From: DASQHL01 sp963843685
GTDB lineage: Bacteria > Chloroflexota > Dehalococcoidia > DSTF01 > JACRBR01
NCBI GenBank assembly: GCA_963843685.1
Contig: CAWJLO010000020.1
Location: 1-64,000, forward strand
Direction: 5' to 3'
DNA: 64,000 bases
Shown: positions 1 to 9,182 of the stretch, in pieces
Numbering within the stretch: the first letter of the stretch is position 1
How the letters are laid out: the number at the start of each line of letters is the position of its first letter
Position numbers and translations under genes: made by a program
The notes under the pieces: generated by a model
What the model was told of the DNA's origin: nothing
What the model saw: the letters and a program-made list of their open reading frames with translations, nothing else
The model's database searches: none

Positions 1-686
1 GTAGCGAAGGTGATGTCCACCTGCACCTGAATGATCTGACCTGCTTCGATGTTCTCGAATGGCCCGACGTCTGTCCCCGTGAACGCGCTGCCGTCGACCA
101 GGCCCGTTTCGTGAGCTATCATCAGCTGCGTTTCCACGTAATTGACTGAACCGGCTTGCGTGGCGGCGACTGAACCCGACAGCCGGATTCCCCCATCGAT
201 CGACGCTTCGCTTAGCGGCCCAAATCCCGGTTCCCCGTTGTGCGTGGGATCGTCGGTGAGGAAGCAGCCGCGGGTGAACGAGGTGTTGCTGTTGCTGACG
301 TCGTCGGCAAAAACGCTGCAGGGAGCGAGACCGGGAAGGGGATCTCCGTTCAGAGTTCGGGTGCCGTCGAGCTCTCCGAAGCCGACGGTCCAGTACAGCA
401 CCGTGGCGGAATGCGAGCCGTCGGGCTTGAGATTGTTCAGGGCTTGCCCGAGAAACGTACCGGCCCCCGGCCTCAGCGCGTTCTCGAACGCGTACTCGCG
501 GTCGAGCGTGCCATCCTGGTTGTAGATGGAGACGTGCCAGTTACCGTGCACGTCGATGCCCTCTGAGGGCACGGCGCTGGCGCTCGTCGCTGTGTGCTCG
601 CCGCCTCCGTTCCACGCTCCGTACGCCACGACGGCGGCCAGCCCCATCGCGGCGACGACCGGCAGCACGAGTAGTCGCTTGATCAT
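1..686 (-). CDS. Secreted hypothetical protein (partial, C-terminus off the window edge)
   Basis: An open frame of 228 codons runs from an ATG at 686 leftwards off the window without a stop, so the C-terminus is missing. GAGGAAG lies 7 to 13 bases before the ATG and fixes the start. Residues 1 to about 24 look like a signal peptide (MIKRLL, then a Val/Ala/Leu core). The mature part is rich in Gly, Asn, Asp and Thr, contains HGNWHVSIYNQDG near residue 48 and two cysteines, and looks like an extracellular beta-rich protein. I do not recognise a family. Export is inferred from the signal peptide alone. Flp pilin or surface-structure proteins of Chloroflexota often have this composition, but that link is only a guess. 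Confidence 0.6.
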   Translation of the reverse strand, partial: MIKRLLVLPVVAAMGLAAVVAYGAWNGGGEHTATSASAVPSEGIDVHGNWHVSIYNQDGTLDREYAFENALRPGAGTFLGQALNNLKPDGSHSATVLYWTVGFGELDGTRTLNGDPLPGLAPCSVFADDVSNSNTSFTRGCFLTDDPTHNGEPGFGPLSEASIDGGIRLSGSVAATQAGSVNYVETQLMIAHETGLVDGSAFTGTDVGPFENIEAGQIIQVQVDITFA

Positions 687-769
687 GGTCTCACTTCCTC
701 TCTGTCCGCGGGGTGATTGCGTACGTTGGCGACTGGTCGTTTGAGCTGCGGAGGGAGTAGTCTGGCCGG

Positions 770-1027
770 GTGAGACCGAACCACTCGATGCTGCGCCCGA
801 ACTCCGTGAGGCCCCGGTGGCTTTGCGTGCCAATCGGAGCGCTCCTGCTCCTGTCAAGCTGCGGCGGCGACTCGCGTTCCGACTCGACCGCCACGGCGAC
901 GCCGACCGTGACGGCAGAGGCCACGGCAACCGCTGCCGCCGCACCATCGCCCGAGAATTCATCCGGAGTCCCGAAAGAGCCCGTCGGCGTGCACGAGCGC
1001 GTCAAGATCACCATTACGGACCCCTGA
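770..1027 (+). CDS. Small putative lipoprotein
   Basis: An 85-residue frame from a GTG, with a second possible start at the ATG at 788. A hydrophobic stretch (WLCVPIGALLLL) leads into the lipobox-like LLSSCGG, so the Cys is the likely lipidation site and the product would be anchored on the outer face of the membrane. The rest is a Thr/Ala/Ser/Pro-rich linker of the kind seen after lipoprotein cysteines, ending in a short charged tail. GGAGGG stands 14 bases before the GTG, slightly far. An opposite-strand frame of similar length overlaps it, but has no signal or ribosome site. No function can be assigned. It is divergent from the secreted protein to its left. Confidence 0.45.
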   Translation: MRPNHSMLRPNSVRPRWLCVPIGALLLLSSCGGDSRSDSTATATPTVTAEATATAAAAPSPENSSGVPKEPVGVHERVKITITDP

Positions 1028-1180
1028 CCTCACGGCGGACACATCGCATTCGGCTGCCCGTCCGCATCGAACGTAAGCGAGCATGCCGGAGGCGGCCATA
1101 CTCATTCCTTGACCCGCGATTACTCAATCTGCGGCGTCCGTTCGTTGAACCGGTCCGAGCGCGTCAATTAGGATGCTCAC

Positions 1181-3769
1181 ATGGAATGGCCGCTGGTGGG
1201 ACGCGCGGAGCAGCTTCGAGAGGTGGTTGAGGCCATCGAGCGGGGGCCGGGGAGCGCCATCCTGCAAGGCGAACTCGGCGTCGGCAAGACGCACCTGTCG
1301 CACGCGGTGGCGGATAGCTTCCGGACACGCGGATGGCGGCTGGAGTCCGTCATCGGCTCGCCCGCCGCGACACCCATCCCGTTCGGCGCCTTCTCTCACC
1401 TGCTGCCGCAGCCGTCGTCTACGGACGTGACGGTGAACCTCGAGCGCATGCGGCGCGAGATCGTCGCCAGCGGGGATTCGGCGGGCGTACTGCTGGTAGT
1501 GGACGACGCGAACTACCTGGACAGTGCCTCAATGGCGCTCGCGCACAGGCTTGCTTCGTCCGGTGACGCCTCGGTCCTGGCCACGCGCCGCACGGGAGAG
1601 CCCGGTAACGAAGAGACGCTGACGTCGCTCTGGAAGGACGGCCACGCCCGCCTCTTCGACGTGCTGCCGCTGGACCGCGCGTCGCACGATGAGCTGGTAG
1701 TCCGTTCCCTCGGCGCGGTGCGAGCGGCTGGGCTGCTGGACGGGCTCTGGCAGCTGACGAACGGCAACCCGCTGTTCCTGCGGGAGATCCTGACCGCGGC
1801 GGCGGAGCGAAACCTCGATGAGTGGCTGGAGGGCATCCTCTCGGCCCGCCCGGCGCCCACGGCGCGCATCACCGAGATCATCAGCGCAAGGACGGGCCGG
1901 CTGCCGGCGCCGGCACATGCGGCGCTTGAGGCTGTGGCGATGGCGGAGCCGGTCAGTGTCGACATCGTCGCGCAGATTGCCGACCGGGACGCCGTCGTGG
2001 AACTTCAGGACCGCTCAATGGTCGTCGTCGACCGGCTGGGATCCGCGAAGTACGCCAGGACGGTGCATCCGCTGTACGGTGCGACGATCCGGGCGACCAT
2101 GCCCCGGACGCGGCGTTCCGCGCTGGCCGGCGAACTGGCGGACGCCCTCATGGCGAGGGACATGGAGGATGCAGGAGACGCCTTGCGCGCGGCCGTGTGG
2201 CTGGAAGAGGCGGGCAGGACGCTGCCGGCACCCCTGGCCGTGCGCGCGGCGACGGAAGCGCTCTCACGCGGCGACGCGCCGCTGGCGGAGCATCTGGCCA
2301 CGACGGCTGCTGAGCCTGGCGGGCGAAGCGTCGACGGTCTCATCGCGCTTGGAAGCGCGCTCTCAGTGCAGCACAAGCCGAATGCGCGGGAGACGCTGGA
2401 GCGGGCGCTCGAGGCGGCGCAAGGGGCCGAAGAATGCGTCCGGGCGGCGCTCGCGTGTTCGCGCCATTACGGGTGGGAGGGCCGCGACCTCGGCCGGGCG
2501 TCATCGCTACTGGAGGAGCTCATTCCGACGATCTCGGAGGCGGGGGCGCAGTCGGAACTGCGCGCCGAGCTCGCGTTCTACTCGGCGGCCGCGGGTGACG
2601 CAGTGGGGACGATCCGTATCGCGCACGACGTCCTCTCGGATCCGCGGGCGGACCCAAAGGCGATCCTTTCGGCGCTCATTCACTCGACGCGCGCCAGGGT
2701 CATGCTGGGCGACTTCGACGGCCTGGAGGCCGACCTCGACCGGGGCGAGGCGCTGGCGCTCGAACTGGCAGACGATCTGCCGCTGGCGTTCGACCAGCTA
2801 CGCAGTAATCGCTCGATGTGGCTGCGTAGCGTCGACCTCGCGGAGGCGCTGCGAGTCGCCAGCTCCGGCTACGCGCGATCACTGCGCGAAGGCGGGCCGA
2901 GTGCGATGTGGTCGGGCACGCTCTCCTGGATCTCGGTCGACACGGGCGATCTCGACGCCGCGCTGGGACTGGTGGAGCGGAGCTTCCGCGAGGTCGAGCG
3001 CTTTGACCCCTTCCACAACGTCTCGATGGCCTATTCGCTGGCGGCGCTGGTGCATGGAGTGCGTGGCGAGCTGGACGAGGCGGCGGCATGGCTCGAACGC
3101 GGCGGGCCCGTGAAGGAGTTGGAGCCCAGGAGCCGCGTCTGGGCGGAGCGCGCGCAGGTGTGGATCGCGTCGCGCGACCCGGAACTGGCGATCTCGTTGG
3201 CGATCAATGCTGGCCGGCGCGCAGAGGCGGAGACCATCATCACCTGGGGAGCCTCGTTGCTCTACCACGACGCCGTCAGGCTGGGCGGCTCCTGCGAGGC
3301 GACCGACGGACTCGCCAGGCTGGCCGATCAGACGACAGCTCCGCTGATCCACACGATGGCGAAGCACGCGCGGGCAGCGCTGGATGAGGACGCGGTAGCG
3401 CTCGCTGCAGTCGCCGAAGAGTTCGCAGTGTGCGGCAGCCCGCTGTTAGCCGCCGAGGCGCTGGCGCAGGCAGCGCACTGCGCAGCCGATGAGCTGGAAC
3501 GAGATAGGCTGACAGTGCGTGCGCTGCATCTGCGCTCGCAGTGTCCGGGAGCCGTGACGCCGCTCCTGACGGGCCTGATATCGCCGTTGAGCGAGCGCGA
3601 GTGGGAGGTGGCGCGGCTGGCGAGCGCCGGGGCATCGAGCCCGGACATCGCCCGGCAGCTGTATCTCTCGGTGCGTACGGTCGACAACCACCTTTCGGCG
3701 GTCTACAAGAAGCTCGGGATCGGCGGAAGGCAGGACCTCCGCCTGGTAGTCACTCAGACCGGGCACTAG
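1181..3769 (+). CDS. LuxR-family regulator with N-terminal AAA ATPase (LAL/MalT-like)
   Basis: An 862-residue cytoplasmic transcription regulator of the large ATP-binding LuxR type. The N-terminus carries a P-loop, GELGVGKT, at residues 30-37, and a Walker B-like VLLVVDDA near 105. The middle (roughly 330-780) is alpha-helical and Leu/Ala-rich, like the TPR-type sensor region of this class. The C-terminal 60 residues are a GerE/LuxR helix-turn-helix: LSEREWEVARLASAG, then SVRTVDNHLSAVYKKLGI. Such proteins bind ATP plus an inducer and activate a target promoter. The inducer cannot be read from sequence. The gene is monocistronic, with AGGA shortly before the ATG. No neighbour is an obvious target. 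Confidence 0.88.
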   Translation: MEWPLVGRAEQLREVVEAIERGPGSAILQGELGVGKTHLSHAVADSFRTRGWRLESVIGSPAATPIPFGAFSHLLPQPSSTDVTVNLERMRREIVASGDSAGVLLVVDDANYLDSASMALAHRLASSGDASVLATRRTGEPGNEETLTSLWKDGHARLFDVLPLDRASHDELVVRSLGAVRAAGLLDGLWQLTNGNPLFLREILTAAAERNLDEWLEGILSARPAPTARITEIISARTGRLPAPAHAALEAVAMAEPVSVDIVAQIADRDAVVELQDRSMVVVDRLGSAKYARTVHPLYGATIRATMPRTRRSALAGELADALMARDMEDAGDALRAAVWLEEAGRTLPAPLAVRAATEALSRGDAPLAEHLATTAAEPGGRSVDGLIALGSALSVQHKPNARETLERALEAAQGAEECVRAALACSRHYGWEGRDLGRASSLLEELIPTISEAGAQSELRAELAFYSAAAGDAVGTIRIAHDVLSDPRADPKAILSALIHSTRARVMLGDFDGLEADLDRGEALALELADDLPLAFDQLRSNRSMWLRSVDLAEALRVASSGYARSLREGGPSAMWSGTLSWISVDTGDLDAALGLVERSFREVERFDPFHNVSMAYSLAALVHGVRGELDEAAAWLERGGPVKELEPRSRVWAERAQVWIASRDPELAISLAINAGRRAEAETIITWGASLLYHDAVRLGGSCEATDGLARLADQTTAPLIHTMAKHARAALDEDAVALAAVAEEFAVCGSPLLAAEALAQAAHCAADELERDRLTVRALHLRSQCPGAVTPLLTGLISPLSEREWEVARLASAGASSPDIARQLYLSVRTVDNHLSAVYKKLGIGGRQDLRLVVTQTGH

Positions 3770-4126
3770 CGGCCACGCGGCCTCTCTCCAGGTCAGAAAG
3801 TGCCGGCACGTTCCCGTCAGGTCACGCGACACCGAGCCGGGGAGGTCACAGGCTGAGCCGTGCTGAGGCTGCCGCTGCCTTCATGCGCGGTGGTGACGTC
3901 CGCGCCATGCGGTCTTGCATACCGTGACGCGACAATCGGCTGTAGGCGAGTCGCCGCCCAGTCTCCTCTTGCGGCCGCGTCGCACAATGTTCATTTCCTG
4001 CTGGACGGCGATTGACGTCTGGCTATCCGGGATCCTCTCAGTCCGGGCGAGTCCACCCTGGCGCTCGTCCCGATAAGGTAGATTGCGCAACACACCCCCA
4101 CATTCCTCCGATGGTCGCGGGGAGGG
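3770..4126. other. Intergenic region, nothing recognised
   Basis: This 357-base gap lies between the convergent ends of the LuxR-type regulator and the lipoprotein gene. Short frames on both strands lack ribosome sites and typical codon use. A weak GGCC-ACGC-GGCC hairpin lies just after the regulator stop, too short to call a terminator. No RNA gene, repeat or motif was found. Confidence 0.5.
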
Positions 4127-5152
4127 TCACTGACCGAGGCCACGGACGTCGTACTTGAAGTAGTCCCAATACGACACCATGCGCTCCACCTTGTCGTTGT
4201 TCCCGAAGTACACCGCGGGATCCGATCCGTGGAAGATCTCCGGCGGCACGGTGAAGTCGATCTTCAGCGCGCCGTCGACGTACACGCGCGCGACGTTGTG
4301 CTTCACCTCGAGCCGATAGGTGTGGTACGCGGAGGTGGAGTCGATCGGGACGATCACGCCGCGCGTGTCCGGGTAGTTCAGGGTTTGCAGACACATCCGC
4401 GTCGTGCCCGCCAACAGCCGGAACTCGCGCTCCCAGTCGCCTCCACGAAAGCCGACGCCGCTCGGGTCGTAGATCGACTCGCAGGCATCGGGCGTGAGCG
4501 GATCGACGCGGAACCTCGCCTCGATCCACCAGCCGCGACTGTTGTCGGCGTAGCGCGTCCAGATGTCGGGCGGATTCTCGGTCGGTTGACTCGTCCAGAA
4601 GAAGCCCTTGCCGAACGTATCACCGCCGTTCGGGGAGTCGATGGTGAGCACGCCACCGGCGACCGAGACCGGGTAATACCTGAGAGGGTTGGACCTGCTC
4701 AGCGACCAGTCGGGGCCGGGCAGCGCGTCAAAGGTGAGTGTCTCGCTCGTGATCGCGCCGGGCGCCGGTGTCGGCCGCGGCGTGGGCGTGGGCCACGGCG
4801 TCGGAGACGAGCTGGCGTGCGGTGACGGCGAGTAGGCGTTGGACATAGATGTCGGCGGCGCGGACGTCACGACTGGAGTCGGCGTCTTGATTGGTTCTGG
4901 GGCGCGCGGCGTTGGCGTGTTCGCGATGGCGCTCGGCGTGCCCGGCGGCGTCGCCGCGGCGCGCGCCTGCGTCGTTGATGCGAGCGCCGCGGCCGTCACG
5001 GAGGCGTCCGGCGTCGTCGACGCATCCTCGCTATCGGCCGGATTGCCGCAGGCGGCGGCAGTCACTGCGCAGGCGAGGAATAGCACCAGGGGAACGGCGA
5101 TTCGGACTCTCGTGCGGCGAGCTAGCGGAGTAGTTGTCTCCGAGTACGGCAT
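4127..5152 (-). CDS. Lipoprotein with Pro/Thr linker and LamG/concanavalin-like domain
   Basis: The frame is open upstream to 5362, but the ATG at 5152 (MPYSETTTPL) puts a signal peptide in the right place: basic RRTRVRI, a hydrophobic core, then the lipobox VTAAACGN. About 110 residues of Ala/Pro/Thr-rich linker follow, with PTPTPRPTPAP. The C-terminal 210 residues look like a concanavalin/LamG-type jelly roll: GWWIEARFRV, then YHTYRLEVKHN, VYVDGALK and AVYFGNN at the edge strands. It is probably a surface-anchored carbohydrate- or polymer-binding protein, or a glycoside-hydrolase-like domain without visible catalytic residues. The fold is inferred from pattern and the ligand is unknown. The GNAT gene lies upstream on the same strand. 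Confidence 0.7.
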   Translation of the reverse strand: MPYSETTTPLARRTRVRIAVPLVLFLACAVTAAACGNPADSEDASTTPDASVTAAALASTTQARAAATPPGTPSAIANTPTPRAPEPIKTPTPVVTSAPPTSMSNAYSPSPHASSSPTPWPTPTPRPTPAPGAITSETLTFDALPGPDWSLSRSNPLRYYPVSVAGGVLTIDSPNGGDTFGKGFFWTSQPTENPPDIWTRYADNSRGWWIEARFRVDPLTPDACESIYDPSGVGFRGGDWEREFRLLAGTTRMCLQTLNYPDTRGVIVPIDSTSAYHTYRLEVKHNVARVYVDGALKIDFTVPPEIFHGSDPAVYFGNNDKVERMVSYWDYFKYDVRGLGQ

Positions 5153-5268
5153 ACGGCGCGGTCGACGTCGCCGAGCCGATTCCGCCGCCGCAGCATGTCG
5201 CCGTAGTTGAGGCGCGTCCACGCTGTCCACGCGTGGAACCCGCGCATTCATCGCCCCGACGTTGGCCC

Positions 5269-6036
5269 TCACTTGACGCGAAACACAGTGTACGGCTGAG
5301 GACTGACGAACCCCAACTGGAGCGCAAGAGCGGCCGACTCCGGGTTGTGCGCGTCCCAGCAAGGCTCGACGCCCTGCGCGAGGCAGTGCAGAATCATCGC
5401 CGCGGCAACCGCGCGGGCGAGGCCTCGGCGACGGAAGTCGGGATGGGTGTCGATCTCGATCTCCAACTTCCTGTTCGCCAATGTGTACGACGAGCAGCCG
5501 GCGACGTATCGACCGTCGAACCAGACTCCAAAGCCGAGACCACGTTCGAGAAATCTCTGTGGCGTCACAAAGTTCGTAATGAGATCCTTCTCGACTGCCC
5601 AGAACGAATCGATATCCGCGGCGCTCGGGCGGCGAATGGAGTAGCCGTCCGGGAGAGACGCAACGAGGGCGCGCAACCGTTCACGATCCCAGCTCTCCGG
5701 CGGTGGCGTGGACATGGCCGTGCGAATGGACTCTTTGATCGTCCCGCTCAGCGTTTGCCGCACAACGGTATCCCACCCGCCGCCCGCTGTGACGATCGTG
5801 CCGCGCTCCGGAACCATGCGGAGCGCCTCGGACGCTTCGGGAAGGCGCGCGTCGCCTGCCACAAACCAAAAGTCGACGTGAGCGATCGCCACGGTCGGGA
5901 CAATCGGATCGTTGGCCCAAGCGCGCCCGAAGTCGCCGCCGTACACCGCCTCAACGCACCCGTGCAGGCGCGAACCCAAGTCCGCGAACAAGGGCCGGAG
6001 GAGTTCGCGTTGAGCGGACGTAAGTTCGGTGAGCAT
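5269..6036 (-). CDS. GNAT-family N-acetyltransferase
   Basis: A 255-residue protein from the ATG at 6036 (MLTELTSAQ). The frame is open further upstream, but that part is Arg/Pro-rich and unlike a protein. The C-terminal half carries the acetyl-CoA signature of GNAT enzymes: IEIDTHPDFRRRGLARAV, which gives the R/Q-x-x-G-x-G/A pyrophosphate loop, followed by the helix and the SAALALQLGF element. The N-terminal half is typical of the PF12746-type GNAT proteins, where a variable domain precedes the acetyltransferase fold. It should transfer acetyl from acetyl-CoA to an amine; the acceptor is unknown. It lies 116 bases upstream of the lipoprotein gene on the same strand. Confidence 0.8.
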   Translation of the reverse strand: MLTELTSAQRELLRPLFADLGSRLHGCVEAVYGGDFGRAWANDPIVPTVAIAHVDFWFVAGDARLPEASEALRMVPERGTIVTAGGGWDTVVRQTLSGTIKESIRTAMSTPPPESWDRERLRALVASLPDGYSIRRPSAADIDSFWAVEKDLITNFVTPQRFLERGLGFGVWFDGRYVAGCSSYTLANRKLEIEIDTHPDFRRRGLARAVAAAMILHCLAQGVEPCWDAHNPESAALALQLGFVSPQPYTVFRVK

Positions 6037-6199
6037 GGGCGTCAGTGTAGGGTGTTTGCAAGACGGGTGGGACAGCGGAGCCCGTATCGCGCGTCCGGCA
6101 ACGGAGCGCCTGATCGCGCACCAGCGGCCATCACGATGGCACAATCCCGCGACTGTGGTAGCAGGCGAATCACTTGGGCCAAGGCGCCGCCGCGGGGCC

Positions 6200-6352
6200 C
6201 TAGCAGGTCCAGCTGCCCTGGAGCCGGATCTTACCGGCCGTGTCGCCGTCCAGCTCGGCGTCGATTGTTCCGGAGTTGTCTGGGTTGGCCCGGGCAGCGC
6301 CTGAGCCCAACGCCGACGACGCGCCATAGCGATTCTGATAGTCGCCCTTTAC
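6200..6352 (-). pseudogene. Possible 3' remnant of a secreted-protein gene
   Basis: Between the GNAT and molybdenum-hydroxylase genes, one minus-strand frame reads KGDYQNRYGASSALGSG, then NSGTIDAELDGDTAGKI and RLQGSWTC before a TAG at 6200-6202. The composition (Gly, Ser, Asp, Asn, alternating strands) is that of a real extracellular protein end and not of shadow sequence, yet the frame has no start codon or ribosome site and begins where the upstream gene stops. It may be the leftover C-terminus of a gene whose 5' part was lost. This rests on amino-acid texture only. Confidence 0.25.
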
Positions 6353-8613
6353 GACAGCCCGGCCGTGGTCTCGAGGATGCGGCGCGGCGACATGGGGAGC
6401 TGCGTCTGGCGGACGCCCGTCGCGCGATACACGGCGTTGGCGATGGCGGCGAGCGGCGGAACGATCGGCACCTCACCGACGCCCCGCACGCCGAACGGGT
6501 GGCGAGGGTTCGGGACCTCGACGATCACGGTCTCGATCATCGGGACGTCCAGCGTCGTCGGCATACGGTAGTCGAGGAAGCTGGAGTTGGCCATACGGCC
6601 CTGCTCGTCGTAGTAGTACTCCTCGTTCAACGCCCAGCCGATGCCCTGCACGGCGCCGCCCTGCATCTGGCCCTCGACGTAGGAGGGGTGGATGGCGGTG
6701 CCGGCGTCCTGCACGACGGTGTAGCGGAGCACCTGCACCTTGCCCGTCTCCGGATCGACCTCGACATCGGCGATCTGCGTGCTGAAGGCGCCGCCGACGC
6801 CGCGGCCGACGATCGAGCCGGTGGCCACGAGCGGCGCGCCACGCGACAGGAGCAGCGCAGCCATCTCACGGAACGTGCCTGACTTCTCCGGATCCGACGT
6901 GCACGTGAGGCGGCCGTCCCGATACTCGACGTCGCTTTCGGGCACGCGCCAGTGCTCGGCCGCGCGCTGGACGAGCTGACGCCGGACTTCCATCCCCGCC
7001 TCGTGCACGGCGATGCCCGTAGCGAAGGTGACCCGACTACCGCCGGTGACGTCGTTGTAGCCGACGGCGTCCGTGTCCGCGACGTGCGGCTTCACGTCTT
7101 CGAAATTGATGTCGAGCGTCTCCGCGAGCTGCATTGCCAGGGACGCACGCGATCCGCCGATGTCGGTCGAGCCCTCGACGAGGCTCACAGTGCCATCGGC
7201 GTTGACGATGACGGTCACGCTGGAACGCATGCCGCCGTTGAACCAGAAGCCGGAGGCGACGCCGCGGCCACGGCACGGTCCTTCGAGCGGCGCGTTGTAG
7301 TGCGGCGACGCGAGGGCCGCCTGGAGGCACTCTTCGTGCCCAATGCGCGGGTACGGGCGACCACCCGGACCCCGCGTGCCTTCTCGCGAGCTGTTGTCGA
7401 GGCGGAAGCGCAGCGGGTCGATGCCGATCTGCTCCGCAAGCTCATCGACCACCTGCTCGACGGCGAACGCGGCAGCCGGTGCGCCGGGGGCGCGATACGC
7501 AGCGACCTTGGGCTTGTTCACGACCACGTCGTAGCCGTCGATCTTCGTGTTTGGGATGTCGTAGGGCGCCAGGGATGTCATGCAGCCAGCCATGACGGGC
7601 GAACCGGGGTACGCGCCCGCTTCGTAGACCAGCTCCACCTCCGCCGCGACGAGGAGTCCGTCGCGCGTGGCGCCCATGCGGACGCGGGCGTGGATGCCTG
7701 ACGTCGGCCCTGTCCCCTCGAACACGTCGCTGCGGCCCATCTGCAGCTTTACCGGATGCCCCGTCCTTCTCGCGAGCAACGCCGCCACCGGCTCGAGATA
7801 GACAACGGTCTTGCCGCCGAAGCCGCCCCCAATCTCCGTCGGGATGACGCGGATCTGCGAGACGGGGAGATCGAGGATGGCGGCGCACTGGTCGCGCACG
7901 GAGAACGCTCCCTGCGTGCTCGTCCAGATCGTGACCTGGCCGTCGCTGGACCACGTCGCCGTCGCGGCGTGCGGCTCGATGTAGCCCTGGTGCACCATCC
8001 TGGTGGTGAATTCGCGTTCGACGACGACGTCCGCGCCGGCAAAGCCGCCATCCGGGTCGCCCTGGACGAACTGGTAGTGCGCGGCGACGTTGCTGGGACG
8101 GTCGCTCGGTCCGGATGGGGACACCGTCAGACGGCTCTCGTCGAGCAGCGGCGCGTCCGGGCGCATCGCGTCGCGCGCGTCCAGCACCGGCGGCAGGACT
8201 TCGTAGTCGACGTCAATCAGCTCCGCGGCCGCCCGCGCGACGCGCGCGTTGACCGCGGCCACCGCCGCGACGGCGTGGCCGCGGTAGAGCACCTTGTCGT
8301 GCGCGAGGACGTTGCCCGACAGCTCGCGCATGTTCACGGATGCCTCGCCGACGTCGGCGACGCGATTCTCGGCGCCGGGCAGGTCGGCGGCGGTCACGAT
8401 CGCGTGCACGCCCGGCAGCGCGGCCGCCCGTGAGACGTCGATGCTCCTGATGCGCGCGTGGGCGTGGGGGCTACGCTTGATATGGCCGTACAGCATCCCC
8501 GGCAGGCGAATGTCCGCCCCGTACTGCGCCCGGCCGGTCACCTTGTCGACGCCGTCAGGCCGGAGGGGCCGCGTGCCGATCACCCTGTACTTTTCACTGC
8601 CGATGGTCGTCAT
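6349..8613 (-). CDS. Xanthine dehydrogenase/aldehyde oxidase-family molybdopterin-binding subunit
   Basis: A 754-residue large subunit of the molybdenum hydroxylase family (CoxL/XdhA/IorB-like). The start is the ATG at 8613 (MTTIGSEKYRV), with GAGGAG at the right distance. Residues 1-110 form the a/b-hammerhead (VTGRAQYGADI, GMLYGHIKRSPHAHARI). The cofactor loop GGGFGGKT lies near residue 270. The C-terminal FGVRGVGEVPIVPPLAAIANA carries the catalytic glutamate of RGVGE. These enzymes hydroxylate purines, aldehydes, CO or N-heterocycles using Mo-molybdopterin. The CO dehydrogenase signature AYRCSFR is absent and AYRAPGAP is present, so CO is not the likely substrate. The 2Fe-2S and FAD subunits are not encoded beside it, so partners must be elsewhere or fused differently. 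Confidence 0.9.
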   Translation of the reverse strand: MTTIGSEKYRVIGTRPLRPDGVDKVTGRAQYGADIRLPGMLYGHIKRSPHAHARIRSIDVSRAAALPGVHAIVTAADLPGAENRVADVGEASVNMRELSGNVLAHDKVLYRGHAVAAVAAVNARVARAAAELIDVDYEVLPPVLDARDAMRPDAPLLDESRLTVSPSGPSDRPSNVAAHYQFVQGDPDGGFAGADVVVEREFTTRMVHQGYIEPHAATATWSSDGQVTIWTSTQGAFSVRDQCAAILDLPVSQIRVIPTEIGGGFGGKTVVYLEPVAALLARRTGHPVKLQMGRSDVFEGTGPTSGIHARVRMGATRDGLLVAAEVELVYEAGAYPGSPVMAGCMTSLAPYDIPNTKIDGYDVVVNKPKVAAYRAPGAPAAAFAVEQVVDELAEQIGIDPLRFRLDNSSREGTRGPGGRPYPRIGHEECLQAALASPHYNAPLEGPCRGRGVASGFWFNGGMRSSVTVIVNADGTVSLVEGSTDIGGSRASLAMQLAETLDINFEDVKPHVADTDAVGYNDVTGGSRVTFATGIAVHEAGMEVRRQLVQRAAEHWRVPESDVEYRDGRLTCTSDPEKSGTFREMAALLLSRGAPLVATGSIVGRGVGGAFSTQIADVEVDPETGKVQVLRYTVVQDAGTAIHPSYVEGQMQGGAVQGIGWALNEEYYYDEQGRMANSSFLDYRMPTTLDVPMIETVIVEVPNPRHPFGVRGVGEVPIVPPLAAIANAVYRATGVRQTQLPMSPRRILETTAGLS

Positions 8614-8734
8614 GAACCGCTCCTCATTCTTCACCGTGGCGCCCGCTGCTCTCGAGCCGACGCCACGGCGCGCATCGACCGCGCAGGTGGCAAGAGTACG
8701 GCGCCGGTCCGCCACTGCACGAGCGCATTCCTCA

Positions 8735-8880
8735 TCACTGTAGCGCCATCTCATGGCAGTTGCGCACCCGCCGCGCCTTGTTCCCGCGCTCGGGCATGTC
8801 GCGCGACCACGCCTCGCAGGGCCGGCGCGTCACGCTCTCTGTGTAGGTCGTCAGCGAACCTGACTGGTCGTCGTGGGCAT
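8735..8880 (-). CDS. Possible small hypothetical protein (frameshifted, about 48 residues)
   Basis: AGAGGAG precedes two ATGs at 8885 and 8880. From 8880 the frame reads MPTTTSQVR and then stops, but shifting by one base near 8850 opens a second piece with balanced composition, SLTTYTESVTRRPCEAW, then SRDMPERGNKARRV and the end NCHEMALQ. The unshifted alternative from 8885 is Arg/Ala-rich and looks like shadow. If real, this is a 48-residue cytoplasmic protein of unknown role placed between the tRNA-Pro gene and the molybdenum hydroxylase. The remaining sequence from 8614 to 8940 shows nothing else. Confidence 0.25.
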
Positions 8881-8940
8881 GGCATGTTCTCCTCTGTGCG
8901 GGGTTCAAACCGATTCAGAACAGCGTTGGCAAGAGGGGGA

Positions 8941-9017
8941 TGGTCGGGGCGACTGGATTCGAACCAGCGACCTCCTGACCCCCAGTCAGGTGCGCTACCG
9001 GGCTGCGCCACGCCCCG
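8941..9017 (-). tRNA. tRNA-Pro (anticodon GGG)
   Basis: A full cloverleaf is readable on the minus strand. The acceptor CGGGGCG (9011-9017) pairs with CGCCCCG (RNA sense; plus-strand 8945-8951), with discriminator A at 8944 and encoded CCA at 8941-8943. The anticodon stem CCTGA/TCAGG encloses loop CTGGGGG, giving anticodon GGG for proline codon CCC. The T arm contains GGTTCGAATCC. No intron. It stands alone, between the small frame and the plus-strand gene at 9183. Confidence 0.95.
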
Positions 9018-9182
9018 AACGGGTCGATCCTAGCACGCGCGGCTTAGCCCCTCAATCGAGTGCTCCTGCGGGATTCCCAGGCGGCGCGGGAGCGCGTAAG
9101 ATGCCTGCCACGCGAACGACGTCCGCTCGCGGACATCTCAACACTTCCGGCGGTCGCCGGAGACACGCAGAAAGGGAATGTC

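Noticed and set aside
6349..8613. Carbon monoxide dehydrogenase large subunit (CoxL form I)
   Set aside because: The CoxL signature AYRCSFR is absent (AYRAPGAP is present) and no coxM or coxS genes are adjacent.
8751..9011. A minus-strand open frame across the tRNA-Pro gene
   Set aside because: It is the translation of the tRNA itself plus an Arg-rich tail.
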